From positions 1-64,000 of the forward strand of contig NZ_FNDX01000008.1 in NCBI RefSeq assembly GCF_900099765.1: 64,000 bases of DNA, given 5' to 3'. This document shows, piece after piece, positions 41,545-50,822 of the stretch (position 1 is its first letter; each line of letters opens with the position of its first letter). This DNA is from Paenibacillus typhae (GTDB lineage: Bacteria; Bacillota; Bacilli; Paenibacillales; Paenibacillaceae). Both the position numbers and the translations under genes were made by a program. The notes under the pieces were generated by a model. It did no database searches. It was not told the origin of the DNA and saw only the letters and a list, made by a program, of their open reading frames with translations.

Positions 41545-43016
41545 ACAAGCAGGCGGTTATAATCGGCGCCGGCTTCGGCAGTCTGTCCTGTGCAGTCACG
41601 CTGGCGGCAAAAGGCTGGAAAGTGACAGTGCTGGAGCGGCAGGATCAGCCCGGCGGCAAGCTGCAGCGGATAACGGAGCAAGGGTACACCTTTGACAGGG
41701 GACCCAGCACTATCACGATGCCGCATGTCTTCCGCTCGCTCTATGAGCTTGCCGGCGCGCAGATGGAGGACTATGTTGAGCTGTATGAGCTGGAGCCGAG
41801 GACACGTAATATTTTTGCAGATGGACATATGGTTGATTTATCCAGGGATAAAGCGTATATGCGTGAACAGATTGCCGCCTACTCTCCTCATGACGCCGGG
41901 CGCTACGATGAGTTTATGGATGAAGCTGAACTATTGTACCGGCTGAGCGAGAAGCAGTTCCTGAACCGGCTCCTGCTCTCCTGGAAAGATAAGCTGTCTC
42001 CGGCATTGGTGCGGGATCTGCTGCGTGTCCGGCCGTTTCTCACCCTGCAGTCAATGCTGGAGCGATATTTCAGGCATCCGAATACTCTTGCTATGCTGGG
42101 ACGTTACGCCACTTATGTCGGATCCTCTCCCTACCAGTCTCCGGCAATCTTCGCGATGCTCGGTCATGTGGAGGCCAAACTTGGCGTATACGGTGTAAAA
42201 GGCGGTACATACAAGCTCGTGGAAGGGCTGGTGGCGCTGGCCCGGAGGCTGGGAGTGGAGATCGTTACCGGAACCGAGGTTACAGGTATCGCCGTAGCGG
42301 GAGGAAAGGCCGAAGGCGTGGAGACTTCACGGGGCTTTTACCCTGCACAGACTGTCATTGCCGGGGGCGACGTGCTCAGCGTCAACCGCATGCTGCTGCC
42401 GGAAGCCTCCCGCCGGACGATGAGTGACCGAACGATCGAGCGCTATGAACCCTCGCTGTCAGGTCTGGTGACCCTTGCCGGTGTGAGGCGGAAATATGAG
42501 CAGCTGCTGCATCACACGGTATTTTTTCCGGAGCAGTATGAGCCTGAGTTCAGAGACATTTTTGACAAAAGACGCCCTCCGCAAAATCCTACATTGTACG
42601 TTTGCTACTCCGGTTACTCTGAGCCCGGCATGGCCCCGGTTGACGGCAGCAATCTGTTTATTCTGGCTAACGCCCCATATCTGAACAGCGGCTGCGACTG
42701 GGCCAGAGAGACGGAGATATACGGGCGGCGGATCACGGATATGCTCAAAAGCTTCGGAATCGGGGGACTCGAACAGGCGGAGGTGCTTCAGCGGTATACT
42801 CCGCAAAATCTCGCAACGGATACCCTTGCCCACCGGGGAGCCATTTACGGCATTTCCTCGAATTCCGTCCGCCAGACCTTCTTCCGCCCGGGGAACCGCT
42901 CCCGGGAGGTTCAGGGACTGTGGTATGTGGGCGGAACAACCCATCCCGGCGGAGGGACACCGGTTGTATCCCTGTCAGGGCGGCTTGTAGGCGAGCATAT
43001 CGCAGGAGAAGGCTAG
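41541..43016 (+). CDS. Carotenoid desaturase/oxidoreductase 3 (CrtI family, CrtD/CrtP-like)
   Basis: A 491-residue FAD enzyme, the last gene of the operon. It has VIIGAGFGSLSCAVTLAAKG near the start, GPSTITMPHVF, and the C-terminal YVGGTTHPGGGTPVVSLSGR. This last signature resembles that of end-group enzymes such as CrtD (3,4-desaturation of 1-hydroxy carotenes) or CrtP/CrtNb (terminal oxidation), so it may modify an end rather than desaturate the backbone (inference). The TTG at 41541 is chosen because GGGAGG lies eight bases upstream and TTGA overlaps the previous stop; an ATG at 41520 has no ribosome site. Confidence 0.85.
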   Translation: MNKQAVIIGAGFGSLSCAVTLAAKGWKVTVLERQDQPGGKLQRITEQGYTFDRGPSTITMPHVFRSLYELAGAQMEDYVELYELEPRTRNIFADGHMVDLSRDKAYMREQIAAYSPHDAGRYDEFMDEAELLYRLSEKQFLNRLLLSWKDKLSPALVRDLLRVRPFLTLQSMLERYFRHPNTLAMLGRYATYVGSSPYQSPAIFAMLGHVEAKLGVYGVKGGTYKLVEGLVALARRLGVEIVTGTEVTGIAVAGGKAEGVETSRGFYPAQTVIAGGDVLSVNRMLLPEASRRTMSDRTIERYEPSLSGLVTLAGVRRKYEQLLHHTVFFPEQYEPEFRDIFDKRRPPQNPTLYVCYSGYSEPGMAPVDGSNLFILANAPYLNSGCDWARETEIYGRRITDMLKSFGIGGLEQAEVLQRYTPQNLATDTLAHRGAIYGISSNSVRQTFFRPGNRSREVQGLWYVGGTTHPGGGTPVVSLSGRLVGEHIAGEG

Positions 43017-43148
43017 GCGCAGCCTGTCTTCCTGTCATTTGCAGGGCAGCGATGCTATAATGAAGCGTGCTCTTGGCTAAAGAGATGCCGGCCGGTCCGG
43101 CATTTTACGGTTTTAGATTTGCAGATCAGAAGAAAGGGAGGGGACAGC

Positions 43149-44276
43149 ATGGAACAATTGCCGCAAAAGACTACACCAACCTTCACAGCCACGGCGGACG
43201 GGGACACGCTGCTGCCTGGCAGTTCCGGGGATAAGTCCCTGCTGCCTTCCTCCACAACAGGGGAGCGCAAGCTTGAGCATGTACGCCTCTGTCTGAATGA
43301 GGATGTGGGCGGCAGCGGAGTTACGACCGGTCTGGAGGAATACAGGTTCCTGCACAATGCGCTGCCTGAGCTGAATTTCGACGACATTTCACTGCGTACG
43401 GTTTTTCTGGGGCGTGAGCTGCAGACCCCGCTGCTGATCAGCTCCATGACCGGCGGCAGCAAGGCGACCGGCGCAATTAATAGCAGACTGGCTGAAGTGG
43501 CCGGGCGCCGGGGCTGGGCGCTTGGTGTGGGCTCGGTGCGGGCGGCGGTGGAGCGTGCGGAGCTGGCCGAGACCTTCCGGGTGCGTGAGCGGGCGCCTGG
43601 CATTCCGGTCATCGCCAATATAGGTGCCGTGCAGCTGTCCTACGGCTTCGGCGTGGAGGAGTGCCGGCGGGCTGTAGAAATCGCCGGGGCGGACTGGCTT
43701 GTACTGCATCTGAACGGGCTGCAGGAGGTATTTCAGCCGGAAGGCAACACCGGCTTCGGCTCCCTGCTTGGCGCGATCGAGAAGGTCTGCCGGGCGCTGC
43801 CGGTACCGGTCGGCATCAAGGAGGTCGGCTGGGGCATAGACGGCGAAACGGCGCTCAGGCTGTATAATGCCGGAGCGGCCTTCATCGACGTGGCGGGTGC
43901 AGGCGGCACCTCCTGGAGCCAGGTGGAGAAATTCCGCAGCACCGACCCTGTGCGGCGGGCGGCGGCGGAAGCCTTCGCCGACTGGGGCATTCCGACGGCC
44001 GAATGCATCCGCGGAGTACGGGCGGCGGCTCCGCACGGTGCGCTGATCGGCAGCGGGGGCCTGAAGCATGGCGTCGATGCCGCCAAGGCGCTCGCACTGG
44101 GGGCCGACCTGGCCGGCTTCGGCCGCAGCCTGCTCGGGCCTGCGGTGGAATCCGAGGAGGCGCTCGACCGGGCTCTGGCCCAGGTGGAGCTGGAGCTGCG
44201 GATTGCCATGTTCGGCATCGGCGCTGCCGACCTGTCTGCGCTGCGGGGAACGCCGCGCCTGCTCAAGCGGCAATAA
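43149..44276 (+). CDS. fni: Isopentenyl-diphosphate delta-isomerase, type 2
   Basis: A 375-residue FMN enzyme that interconverts isopentenyl and dimethylallyl diphosphate. The family start RKLEHVRLCL is preceded by a 50-residue low-complexity extension. LLISSMTGGSKATGAINSRL, VIANIGAVQL and VAGAGGTSWSQVEKFR provide the flavin and substrate contacts. The ATG at 43149 follows AAGGGAGGGG. It lies 132 bases after the carotenoid operon in the same direction without a visible terminator, so it may be read from the same transcript and would raise precursor supply. Confidence 0.93.
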   Translation: MEQLPQKTTPTFTATADGDTLLPGSSGDKSLLPSSTTGERKLEHVRLCLNEDVGGSGVTTGLEEYRFLHNALPELNFDDISLRTVFLGRELQTPLLISSMTGGSKATGAINSRLAEVAGRRGWALGVGSVRAAVERAELAETFRVRERAPGIPVIANIGAVQLSYGFGVEECRRAVEIAGADWLVLHLNGLQEVFQPEGNTGFGSLLGAIEKVCRALPVPVGIKEVGWGIDGETALRLYNAGAAFIDVAGAGGTSWSQVEKFRSTDPVRRAAAEAFADWGIPTAECIRGVRAAAPHGALIGSGGLKHGVDAAKALALGADLAGFGRSLLGPAVESEEALDRALAQVELELRIAMFGIGAADLSALRGTPRLLKRQ

Positions 44277-44306
44277 TGAATGAAGTACAAAGGAAGTGCT
44301 TAACAA

Positions 44307-44777
44307 ATGATCAAGCTGGTACGGATGGACGAACCGACCTTTCAATTTTTTCTGAAGCAGTCGACCCGCGATTATGCGGAGGACAAAGTAAGAATCGGTG
44401 CCTGGGAGCAGGACACGGCAATGCAGCTGTCCCGGGACGAGATGAACCGTTATCTGCCGAAGGGACTTCATACTGAAGGAGCCTTTTTATATTCTATTGT
44501 GGAAGACACCGGCAATACCCAGGCCGGCTATATCTGGTTCAATGTGGCTCAGGGCCGGCAGGACAAGGAAGCCTTTATTTATGATTTCTATATCTTCGAG
44601 CCTTATCAGCAAAAGGGATATGGGAGCATGGCGCTGACGCTGCTGGATGAGGAGGCGCGCTCCATGGGTGTAACACGGATCGGCCTGCATGTTTTCGGTG
44701 ACAATGACCGTGCTTTTAAGCTGTATCAGAAGCTGGGCTACGGGATTACGGATATTACGATGTCCAAAAAGCTGTAG
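44307..44777 (+). CDS. GNAT family N-acetyltransferase
   Basis: A 156-residue protein with the acetyl-CoA motif IYDFYIFEPYQQKGYGSMAL at about residues 90-109 and the motif B region GLHVFGDNDRAFKLYQKLGY. The N-terminal part (FQFFLKQSTRDYAEDKVRIG) resembles uncharacterised Bacillus acetyltransferases. The substrate is unknown. It starts 30 bases after fni, so the two may be co-transcribed, although no functional link to isoprenoids is evident. Confidence 0.87.
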   Translation: MIKLVRMDEPTFQFFLKQSTRDYAEDKVRIGAWEQDTAMQLSRDEMNRYLPKGLHTEGAFLYSIVEDTGNTQAGYIWFNVAQGRQDKEAFIYDFYIFEPYQQKGYGSMALTLLDEEARSMGVTRIGLHVFGDNDRAFKLYQKLGYGITDITMSKKL

Positions 44778-44938
44778 CGGAGCGGGAATTGGGCTTGCAC
44801 CATGCAGCCATGTAGAAGAAGTAAGCTTGATTAAACTGCGGCATAGAATAAGGCATAAACCTGTAATAAGGATCGGCAACAAAGCCGGTAGCAAGCCGGG
44901 CCGACAGCCCAGAAAGATGGCGAATATTCTTCCGGCGG

Positions 44939-44962
44939 AAAGACTCCATAGGGGTCTTTTTT
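44939..44962 (+). terminator. Terminator at the end of a structured leader-like block
   Basis: AAAGACTCC (44939-44947) pairs with GGGGTCTTT (44951-44959) and is followed by T residues. It could end the fni-acetyltransferase transcript or form the expression platform of an orphan regulatory RNA. Confidence 0.75.
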
Positions 44963-45534
44963 GTTATCCCGGCAAATGGATAAGCTTTCGAAAGGTTGCG
45001 GTAGAAAAAAGTAACAGCTCTAATGGACCAAACGCCGCGTACCGGAGGATCGGAAAATCACCCGAATAAGGTTCATAGATGAGCTGACGATTGGATTAAT
45101 CGGTTGGGTTACTAGATAAGCTGTATGATTGGATTTCCCTATTGAGTTACTGTCCTGCGTGGCTGTGGCTGCACTGCATGGTGCATTGGATGGTGCAGAG
45201 GGGCCGGATGCGCTGACGGACTGTACCGCTCTTATTTTTAAGTTGAAGCACTGTCTGGTCCGCTTAACGGACCGTATTGCACTTAATTACTCACAAACCG
45301 CCTATAACAAGTCAAAATGCTGTAAATAAAAGCGCTGGAGTCCGTTAGCGTGCTTCAGGACGGATTTTGGCAGGGATAAGCGCAGCTGAGTCCGTTAGAA
45401 TTACAAGCAGGGTTATGGACAGGCTATGTGCAGGCTACAAGCAGGTGGAATCATGTACTTATGCCTGGTTTCCACATTAAAGAGCAGCTGAGGCTGGAAA
45501 AATCGCACCTTACTGCGTACACATGCCAAAGAAG

Positions 45535-45569
45535 CGGCCTGGCAGACCGCGGGGGTCTCCGCCTTTTTT
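45535..45569 (+). terminator. Hairpin terminator upstream of ychF
   Basis: AGACC-GCGGG-GGTCT with an outer GCGG/CCGC pairing is followed by six T residues (45564-45569). No gene ends just before it. Confidence 0.65.
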
Positions 45570-45691
45570 CTGACACACCCCCCGGACATCCGCTGTTGCT
45601 GGCGGTTTTGTTCTAATATATAATGGTTTAGATCACAAGTCGGTAATTATGCGGTGGATCAATACAACCGAAAATAGGAGTTGTCATATAA

Positions 45692-46792
45692 ATGGCTTTG
45701 AAAGCTGGTATTGTCGGATTGCCAAACGTTGGTAAATCCACATTGTTTAACGCAATTACACAAGCGGGTGCGGAATCCGCCAACTATCCTTTTTGCACCA
45801 TTGACCCGAACGTGGGTGTTGTGGAAGTGCCGGACGAGCGTCTGGATAAGCTGACTGAGCTGGTGCAGCCGAACAAGACGGTTCCGACTGCCTTTGAATT
45901 TGTTGATATTGCCGGACTCGTGCGCGGTGCGAGCAAGGGCGAAGGGCTGGGCAACAAGTTCCTCGCCCACATCCGTGAAGTGGATGCGATCGTTCATGTG
46001 GTGCGCTGCTTTGTGGACGAGAATGTAACGCATGTGGACGGTAAAGTAAATCCGATCAGCGACATCCAGACGATTAACCTTGAGCTGATTCTGGCTGACC
46101 TTGAAAGCGTGGAGAAGCGCATTGAGCGTTCCCGCAAAAACATCAAGGGCGGCGACAAGAAATATGCCCAGGAGGTTGAAGTGCTCGAGCGTGTAAAAGA
46201 GGCCCTGTACGAAGACAAGCCTGCGCGCAGCATAGAGCTGTCTGATGACGAGCGCCTGATCGTGCGTGACCTGCACCTGCTGACCCTGAAGCCGGTATTG
46301 TATGCGGCTAACGTGGGCGAGGATGAAGTAGCAACGGCCGAAGAGAATCCGTATGTTAAGCAGGTACGCGAGTTCGCAGCTGCCGAGAATGCGGAAGTGG
46401 TGCCGATCAGCGCCAAGGTTGAGGCAGAGATCGCTGAGCTCGAAGGCGAAGATAAAGAGATGTTCCTGGAAGAGCTGGGACTGCAGGAATCCGGTCTGAA
46501 CCGCCTGATCAAAGCGGCTTACAAGCTGCTTGGCCTGTACACTTACTTCACTGCAGGCGTGCAGGAAGTGCGTGCCTGGACCATCCGCAAGGGAACCAAG
46601 GCACCGGGCGCTGCCGGTGTTATCCACTCCGACTTCGAACGCGGCTTTATCCGTGCCGAGGTTGTAGCCTACGCTGACCTCCTGGCTGCCGGATCAATGA
46701 ACGGTGCCAAGGAACGCGGACAGCTCCGTCTGGAAGGTAAGGAATATCTGGTTCAGGACGGCGATGTCATGCATTTCCGTTTCAACGTATAA
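45692..46792 (+). CDS. ychF: Redox-regulated ATPase YchF (Obg-like, translation-associated)
   Basis: A 366-residue P-loop protein of the Obg family that binds ribosomes. The P-loop is GLPNVGKST (9-17) and switch [20 protein letters not shown] follows. The usual GTP-specific NKxD is replaced by NVGE in YAANVGEDE, the feature that makes YchF prefer ATP. A coiled-coil region (about 130-200) and a C-terminal TGS domain with [23 protein letters not shown] sequence ([19 protein letters not shown]) are complete. AGGAG precedes the ATG. It is followed by its own terminator. Confidence 0.96.
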   Translation: MALKAGIVGLPNVGKSTLFNAITQAGAESANYPFCTIDPNVGVVEVPDERLDKLTELVQPNKTVPTAFEFVDIAGLVRGASKGEGLGNKFLAHIREVDAIVHVVRCFVDENVTHVDGKVNPISDIQTINLELILADLESVEKRIERSRKNIKGGDKKYAQEVEVLERVKEALYEDKPARSIELSDDERLIVRDLHLLTLKPVLYAANVGEDEVATAEENPYVKQVREFAAAENAEVVPISAKVEAEIAELEGEDKEMFLEELGLQESGLNRLIKAAYKLLGLYTYFTAGVQEVRAWTIRKGTKAPGAAGVIHSDFERGFIRAEVVAYADLLAAGSMNGAKERGQLRLEGKEYLVQDGDVMHFRFNV

Positions 46793-46822
46793 ACCAAAGG
46801 CGCAATAGTGCGTCAGGATAGA

Positions 46823-46867
46823 GAGGCCATTCTGTGGCGGGTACCCGCTGCCGGATGGCTTCTTTTT
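46823..46867 (+). terminator. Terminator after ychF
   Basis: GAGGCCAT (46823-46830) pairs with ATGGCTTC (46855-46862, one mismatch) around an inner GCGGGT/ACCCGC stem, followed by TTTTT. Confidence 0.75.
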
Positions 46868-47075
46868 GCAGGACGGGCGGAATAATATTACAAAAGGTTC
46901 TGCATACTAGAGATTGGCCGGAATTTATTTGCAAAGATAGGCCGCTATGTACGCTCGACTGTAGCCAACTGGCAGGAACGATGCTATAATATAAAGTCGT
47001 ATATCTATTTATAATGTAACTCACAATTTTAAGCATTTTAAGTGAAATATATTGAATCAGGAGAGGTGAATTCCC

Positions 47076-48146
47076 TTGTTGTTGGACCGATTGCAATCAT
47101 TGGCGGACCGCTATGAGAAACTCAGTGAACTGCTTTGTGACCCGGATGTTGCAAGCGACAGTAAGAAACTGAGGGACTATTCCAAAGAACAATCCGATCT
47201 GCAGCCTGCCTTCGAGGCCTATGCTGAATATAAAAATGTAATGGAAGAGCTTGAGGCAGCCAAGATGATGCAGGCCGAGAAGCTTGATGATGAAATGAAG
47301 GAAATGGTCAAAATGGAGATCGAGGACCTGTCCTCGCGCCAGACCGAGCTGGAGGAGAAGATCCGCATCCTGCTGCTGCCCAAGGACCCGAATGATGACA
47401 AGAACGTCATCGTCGAAATCCGCGGTGCAGCCGGCGGGGACGAAGCGGCATTGTTCGCCTCCGACCTGTACCGGATGTACACCCGTTATGCCGATGCCCA
47501 AGGCTGGCGCGTTGAGCTGATGGATGTAAATACGAATGACCTCGGCGGCTTTAAGGAAGTTATTTTCCTGATTAACGGCCGTGGTGCGTACAGCAAGATG
47601 AAATACGAGAGCGGCGCACACCGTGTGCAGCGCATTCCGACCACAGAATCCGGCGGACGGATTCATACCTCTACTTCAACGGTAGCGGTGATGCCGGAAG
47701 CGGAAGAATTCGAAATTGAAATTCACGATAAAGATATCCGCGTCGATACGTTCTGCTCCAGCGGAGCGGGCGGACAGTCCGTTAATACGACCAAATCGGC
47801 AGTTCGCGTAACCCACATTCCTACCGGTATCGTAGCTACCTGTCAGGACGGCAAATCGCAGAACTCCAATAAGGAGAAGGCGCTGCAGGTGCTGCGTGCC
47901 CGTATCTCTGATATCAAGCGGCAGGAAGAGGAAGCGAAGTATGCCGGCGAGCGCAAGAGCAAGGTCGGTACCGGTGACCGCAGTGAGCGTATCCGCACGT
48001 ACAACTTCCCGCAGAGCCGGGTGACCGATCACCGCATCGGCCTTACCCTGCACCGTCTTGACCAGGTTATGAACGGGGATATTACCGAGATTATTTCCGC
48101 GCTGTCGATTGCCGAGCAGGCGGAACTGATGGAAAAAGGAGAATAA
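47076..48146 (+). CDS. prfA: Peptide chain release factor 1
   Basis: A 356-residue protein that reads UAA and UAG stop codons and releases the peptide. The catalytic GGQ is at 232-234 ([18 protein letters not shown]). The stop-codon recognition tripeptide region is [17 protein letters not shown], with P-T-T at 188-190 in place of the common P-A-T. The TTG at 47076 follows GGAGAGG by nine bases and gives the normal N-terminus [22 protein letters not shown] at 46983-46988 probably belongs to its promoter. prmC follows after four bases, the standard order, since PrmC methylates the GGQ glutamine. Confidence 0.96.
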   Translation: MLLDRLQSLADRYEKLSELLCDPDVASDSKKLRDYSKEQSDLQPAFEAYAEYKNVMEELEAAKMMQAEKLDDEMKEMVKMEIEDLSSRQTELEEKIRILLLPKDPNDDKNVIVEIRGAAGGDEAALFASDLYRMYTRYADAQGWRVELMDVNTNDLGGFKEVIFLINGRGAYSKMKYESGAHRVQRIPTTESGGRIHTSTSTVAVMPEAEEFEIEIHDKDIRVDTFCSSGAGGQSVNTTKSAVRVTHIPTGIVATCQDGKSQNSNKEKALQVLRARISDIKRQEEEAKYAGERKSKVGTGDRSERIRTYNFPQSRVTDHRIGLTLHRLDQVMNGDITEIISALSIAEQAELMEKGE

Positions 48147-48150
48147 TGCT

Positions 48151-49167
48151 TTGAAACACGGCTTATATGTCATGCCTCATGTGCAAAGCATCCGGGAAGC
48201 CTTTGCGGAGGCTTCTTCTTTTTTGGACAAAAGCGGGTGCAACGAGCCGCAGCGCAGCAGCCAGCTGCTGCTGGAGCATGTGCTCGGCGTAAGCGGAGCC
48301 GCTTATTATATGGCCCTGGCTGACCCTTTCCCGGCGGAGCTGAGAGAAGCCTGGGAAACGGCGGTCAGCCGCCGGGCGGCAGGAGAGCCGGTGCAGTATA
48401 TTACCGGCGAGCAGGAGTTCTACGGCCGGGTGTTCGAGGTAACGCCGGACGTGCTGATTCCGCGGCCGGAGACGGAGCTGCTCGTCGAGGCCATCCTGAA
48501 GTACGGCGCGGAGCTGTGGCCGGACGGGCTGGTGTATGCGCCGGGCGGAGAGGCGCGGACCGGTATGCACGCTGCGGGCGAACCTGCGGCGGCTGAAATG
48601 GCTGGCGGCATAGCCTCCGCCCGCCGGGAGGGCGATGCGGCTGGTGCGTACCAGCCGCGGCCGCTGGCCGCCGTCGATATCGGCGCCGGCAGCGGAGCCA
48701 TCTCCGTCACGCTGGCGGCGGAAGCGCCGGCGTGGCGGGTCTGCGCCGGCGACATCTCGCCCGGCGCATTGGCCGTGGCCGCGCGCAATGCCTCCCGGCA
48801 TGGCGCGGCCGTTGACCTGCGGCTCGGCGATCTGCTCGAGCCGTTTGCGGGGATGGAGACGGATATTCTCGTCTCCAACCCGCCTTACATCCCCGGCGGT
48901 GACATCGCCGGGCTGCAGCGCGAGGTGCGCGACCATGAGCCGCGCACTGCACTGGACGGCGGCGATGACGGGCTCGACCCGTACCGCCGCATGATGGAGC
49001 AGCTGCCGCTGCTGCCGGCAGCCCCGCGCCTGGTCGGCTTTGAGCTCGGCCAGGGACAGGCCGGCGAGGTGGCCGCGCTGCTGCGCGCGGCGGGCCACTG
49101 GAACGAGATCGTCACCATCGACGATCTCGCCGGCATTCCCCGCCACGTGCTGGGCATCGCGCGCTAA
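48151..49167 (+). CDS. prmC: Release factor glutamine methyltransferase, with internal insertion
   Basis: A 338-residue SAM-dependent enzyme that methylates the GGQ glutamine of release factors. The N-terminal helical domain ends in VTPDVLIPRPETELLVE. The SAM motif VDIGAGSGAI is at 175-184 and the catalytic NPPY at 243-246. Relatives have about 280-290 residues; the excess lies mainly in residues 121-170, an Ala/Gly/Glu-rich stretch between the two domains. The local DNA is unusually GC-rich. The start is TTG at 48151, with AAAGGAG within the end of prfA. It forms an operon with prfA. Confidence 0.93.
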   Translation: MKHGLYVMPHVQSIREAFAEASSFLDKSGCNEPQRSSQLLLEHVLGVSGAAYYMALADPFPAELREAWETAVSRRAAGEPVQYITGEQEFYGRVFEVTPDVLIPRPETELLVEAILKYGAELWPDGLVYAPGGEARTGMHAAGEPAAAEMAGGIASARREGDAAGAYQPRPLAAVDIGAGSGAISVTLAAEAPAWRVCAGDISPGALAVAARNASRHGAAVDLRLGDLLEPFAGMETDILVSNPPYIPGGDIAGLQREVRDHEPRTALDGGDDGLDPYRRMMEQLPLLPAAPRLVGFELGQGQAGEVAALLRAAGHWNEIVTIDDLAGIPRHVLGIAR

Positions 49168-49301
49168 GTGTCTCTCCGTCGCGCCGCCCACAAGGCTGGA
49201 CGTGTGCGGCCCCGCCGCGTGCTGGCATTCCCGCTTCGAGCCGGCATCGCGCCCTAAGCGCCCCGCTGTGGGCCGCGCTTTACGTCATGTAACTCCCGAT
49301 C

Positions 49302-49345
49302 TTTCACCGCACCGCTGTTAGACGAACAGCCGGCGGTGAAATTGT
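49302..49345 (+). terminator. Probable terminator after prmC
   Basis: TTTCACCG (49302-49309) pairs with CGGTGAAA (49333-49340) around an inner CTGTT/AACAG hairpin. A modest T-rich tract (TTGTATTTTT) follows. Confidence 0.55.
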
Positions 49346-49437
49346 ATTTTTGCTGCCCCTTCCTTTACAATAGAATGAACGGACTTCTACAGCAGCTGTT
49401 GAAGTGGAAGCTGAAGTAACGAGTAAGGAGACAGAAT

Positions 49438-50622
49438 ATGCTTCAGAAGATTAAGAAGATTGATGGTGTCATTGTATTTATTCTGGTTCTGCTGATGGTT
49501 ATCAGCATTTTCTCTATATATAGTGTAACCCATGGAAGGGATGGCCTGGACGGAAGCCATCTGAAGATGATCAAGTTCTATATACTGGGCCTGATTGCTT
49601 TTCTGGGTCTGACTTTTATCGATTACCGGCTGATCGTGAAATATGCGCTTTATATTTATATAACAGGAATCGGGATTCTGGTATTGGTCAGCTTTATCGG
49701 GAAGACCCAGAACGGGGCCCAGGGCTGGCTGAAGATCGGAGGCCTCAGCCTCCAGCCGGCAGAGCTGTTTAAGCTGATCCTAATCCTGTTCCTAGCAGCG
49801 GTGCTGTTCCGCAAAAATAAGAACAAGCTGCTGTTCTGGAAGGATGTCGTTCCGCTCGGGCTGCTTACGCTGCTGCCGTTCCTGATTGTCATCAGCCAGA
49901 ATGACCTTGGTAATGCCTTGTCCTATATTGTGATTCTTGCCGGACTGCTGTGGATCGGAAATATCAAATTCTCGCATGCGCTGATCGGGGTTCTGATTGT
50001 AGCGGGTGCTGCGGTTGCCGGAATAATGAGCTATATCCATTATCATGACCAGTTCAAAGCGTTCATGACCGATATCGGCCGCTCGCACTGGGTTGAACGG
50101 TTCGACCCTTGGCTCGTCCCTGAAAAGGCAACGGCCAAAGCCAGCTACCACACCAAAAATGCAAAGCTGGCCATCGCTTCAGGCGGCATGAGCGGAGAGG
50201 GCTATATGAACGGCAGCTCGGTGCAGACCGACCGCGTGCCTTATACGTATTCCGACTCTATCTTCGTGCAGATTGCCGAGGAGTTCGGCTTTGTCGGCTC
50301 TGCGGTGCTGCTGCTGCTGTATTTTATACTAATTCACCGGATGATATTGATCGCCCTGGAGTCCAAGGACCGCGCCGGACCTTTTCTGATCGTCGGGGTT
50401 GTAGCCATGATTTTGTATCAGATATTTGAAAATATCGGTGCATTCATCGGGCTAATGCCGCTAACCGGGATTACGCTGCCTTTCGTCAGCTTCGGCGGGA
50501 CCTCACTGATGATCAATATGGCCAGCATTGGCCTGATCATGAGTGTACGCCTGCACGGCCGTGAAGTGGAGGAGGATCTGCCCGCTCCTGCCGCTTACCC
50601 TGCTGCTGCGAAACAGGGTTAA
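49438..50622 (+). CDS. FtsW/RodA/SpoVE family peptidoglycan glycosyltransferase
   Basis: A 394-residue membrane protein of the SEDS family, which polymerises lipid II into glycan strands. About ten transmembrane helices are visible. SEDS signatures are WLKIGGLSLQPAELFKL, RFDPWLVPEK (Asp223 in the external loop, the expected catalytic position), SGGMSGEGYMNGSSVQ and PLTGITLPFVSFGGTS. Length and order fit RodA more than FtsW, but the exact role (elongation, division or sporulation) is open. The ATG follows AAGGAGACAG. A decayed second copy lies directly downstream. Confidence 0.9.
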   Translation: MLQKIKKIDGVIVFILVLLMVISIFSIYSVTHGRDGLDGSHLKMIKFYILGLIAFLGLTFIDYRLIVKYALYIYITGIGILVLVSFIGKTQNGAQGWLKIGGLSLQPAELFKLILILFLAAVLFRKNKNKLLFWKDVVPLGLLTLLPFLIVISQNDLGNALSYIVILAGLLWIGNIKFSHALIGVLIVAGAAVAGIMSYIHYHDQFKAFMTDIGRSHWVERFDPWLVPEKATAKASYHTKNAKLAIASGGMSGEGYMNGSSVQTDRVPYTYSDSIFVQIAEEFGFVGSAVLLLLYFILIHRMILIALESKDRAGPFLIVGVVAMILYQIFENIGAFIGLMPLTGITLPFVSFGGTSLMINMASIGLIMSVRLHGREVEEDLPAPAAYPAAAKQG

Positions 50623-50638
50623 CTGCATATCGGATATG

Positions 50639-50685
50639 AAGGACTGCCGGAGCTCAGGAAATGAGGCCCCGGCAGTCCTTTTTTA
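50639..50685 (+). terminator. Rho-independent terminator after the SEDS gene
   Basis: A perfect 12-bp stem, AAGGACTGCCGG (50639-50650) with CCGGCAGTCCTT (50669-50680), is followed by a T run. Confidence 0.93.
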
Positions 50686-50822
50686 TATTTTATTTCGGAA
50701 AACGGAGATTTGTATTCGTGCAGCGGCTTGCATTAATATGGGAGTATAGGTGATTCCCTGTAAATTCCTATGCTGGAAATTGTGGAATGCGCCGACTTCC
50801 TGTACGGATAGGAGTCTGACTG

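Larger units (their letters stand above)
44778..45691. other. Gene-poor region with structured and repeated DNA
   Basis: About 0.9 kb without a convincing gene. The first part (44846-44962) is a structured leader-like block: CGGC/GCCG pairings, the sequences ACAAAGCC and GACAGCCCAG, and a terminator at its end. No gene follows directly. Further on are GGTCCG-CTTAA-CGGACC (45257-45273) and repeated GTCCGTTAG elements near 45340-45400, probably an intergenic repeat family. A TATAAT at 45618-45624 may belong to ychF. Confidence 0.5.

Noticed and set aside
45129..45329. 66-residue open frame in the gene-poor region
   Set aside because: No ribosome site, no recognisable domain, and it runs through palindromic repeat DNA.
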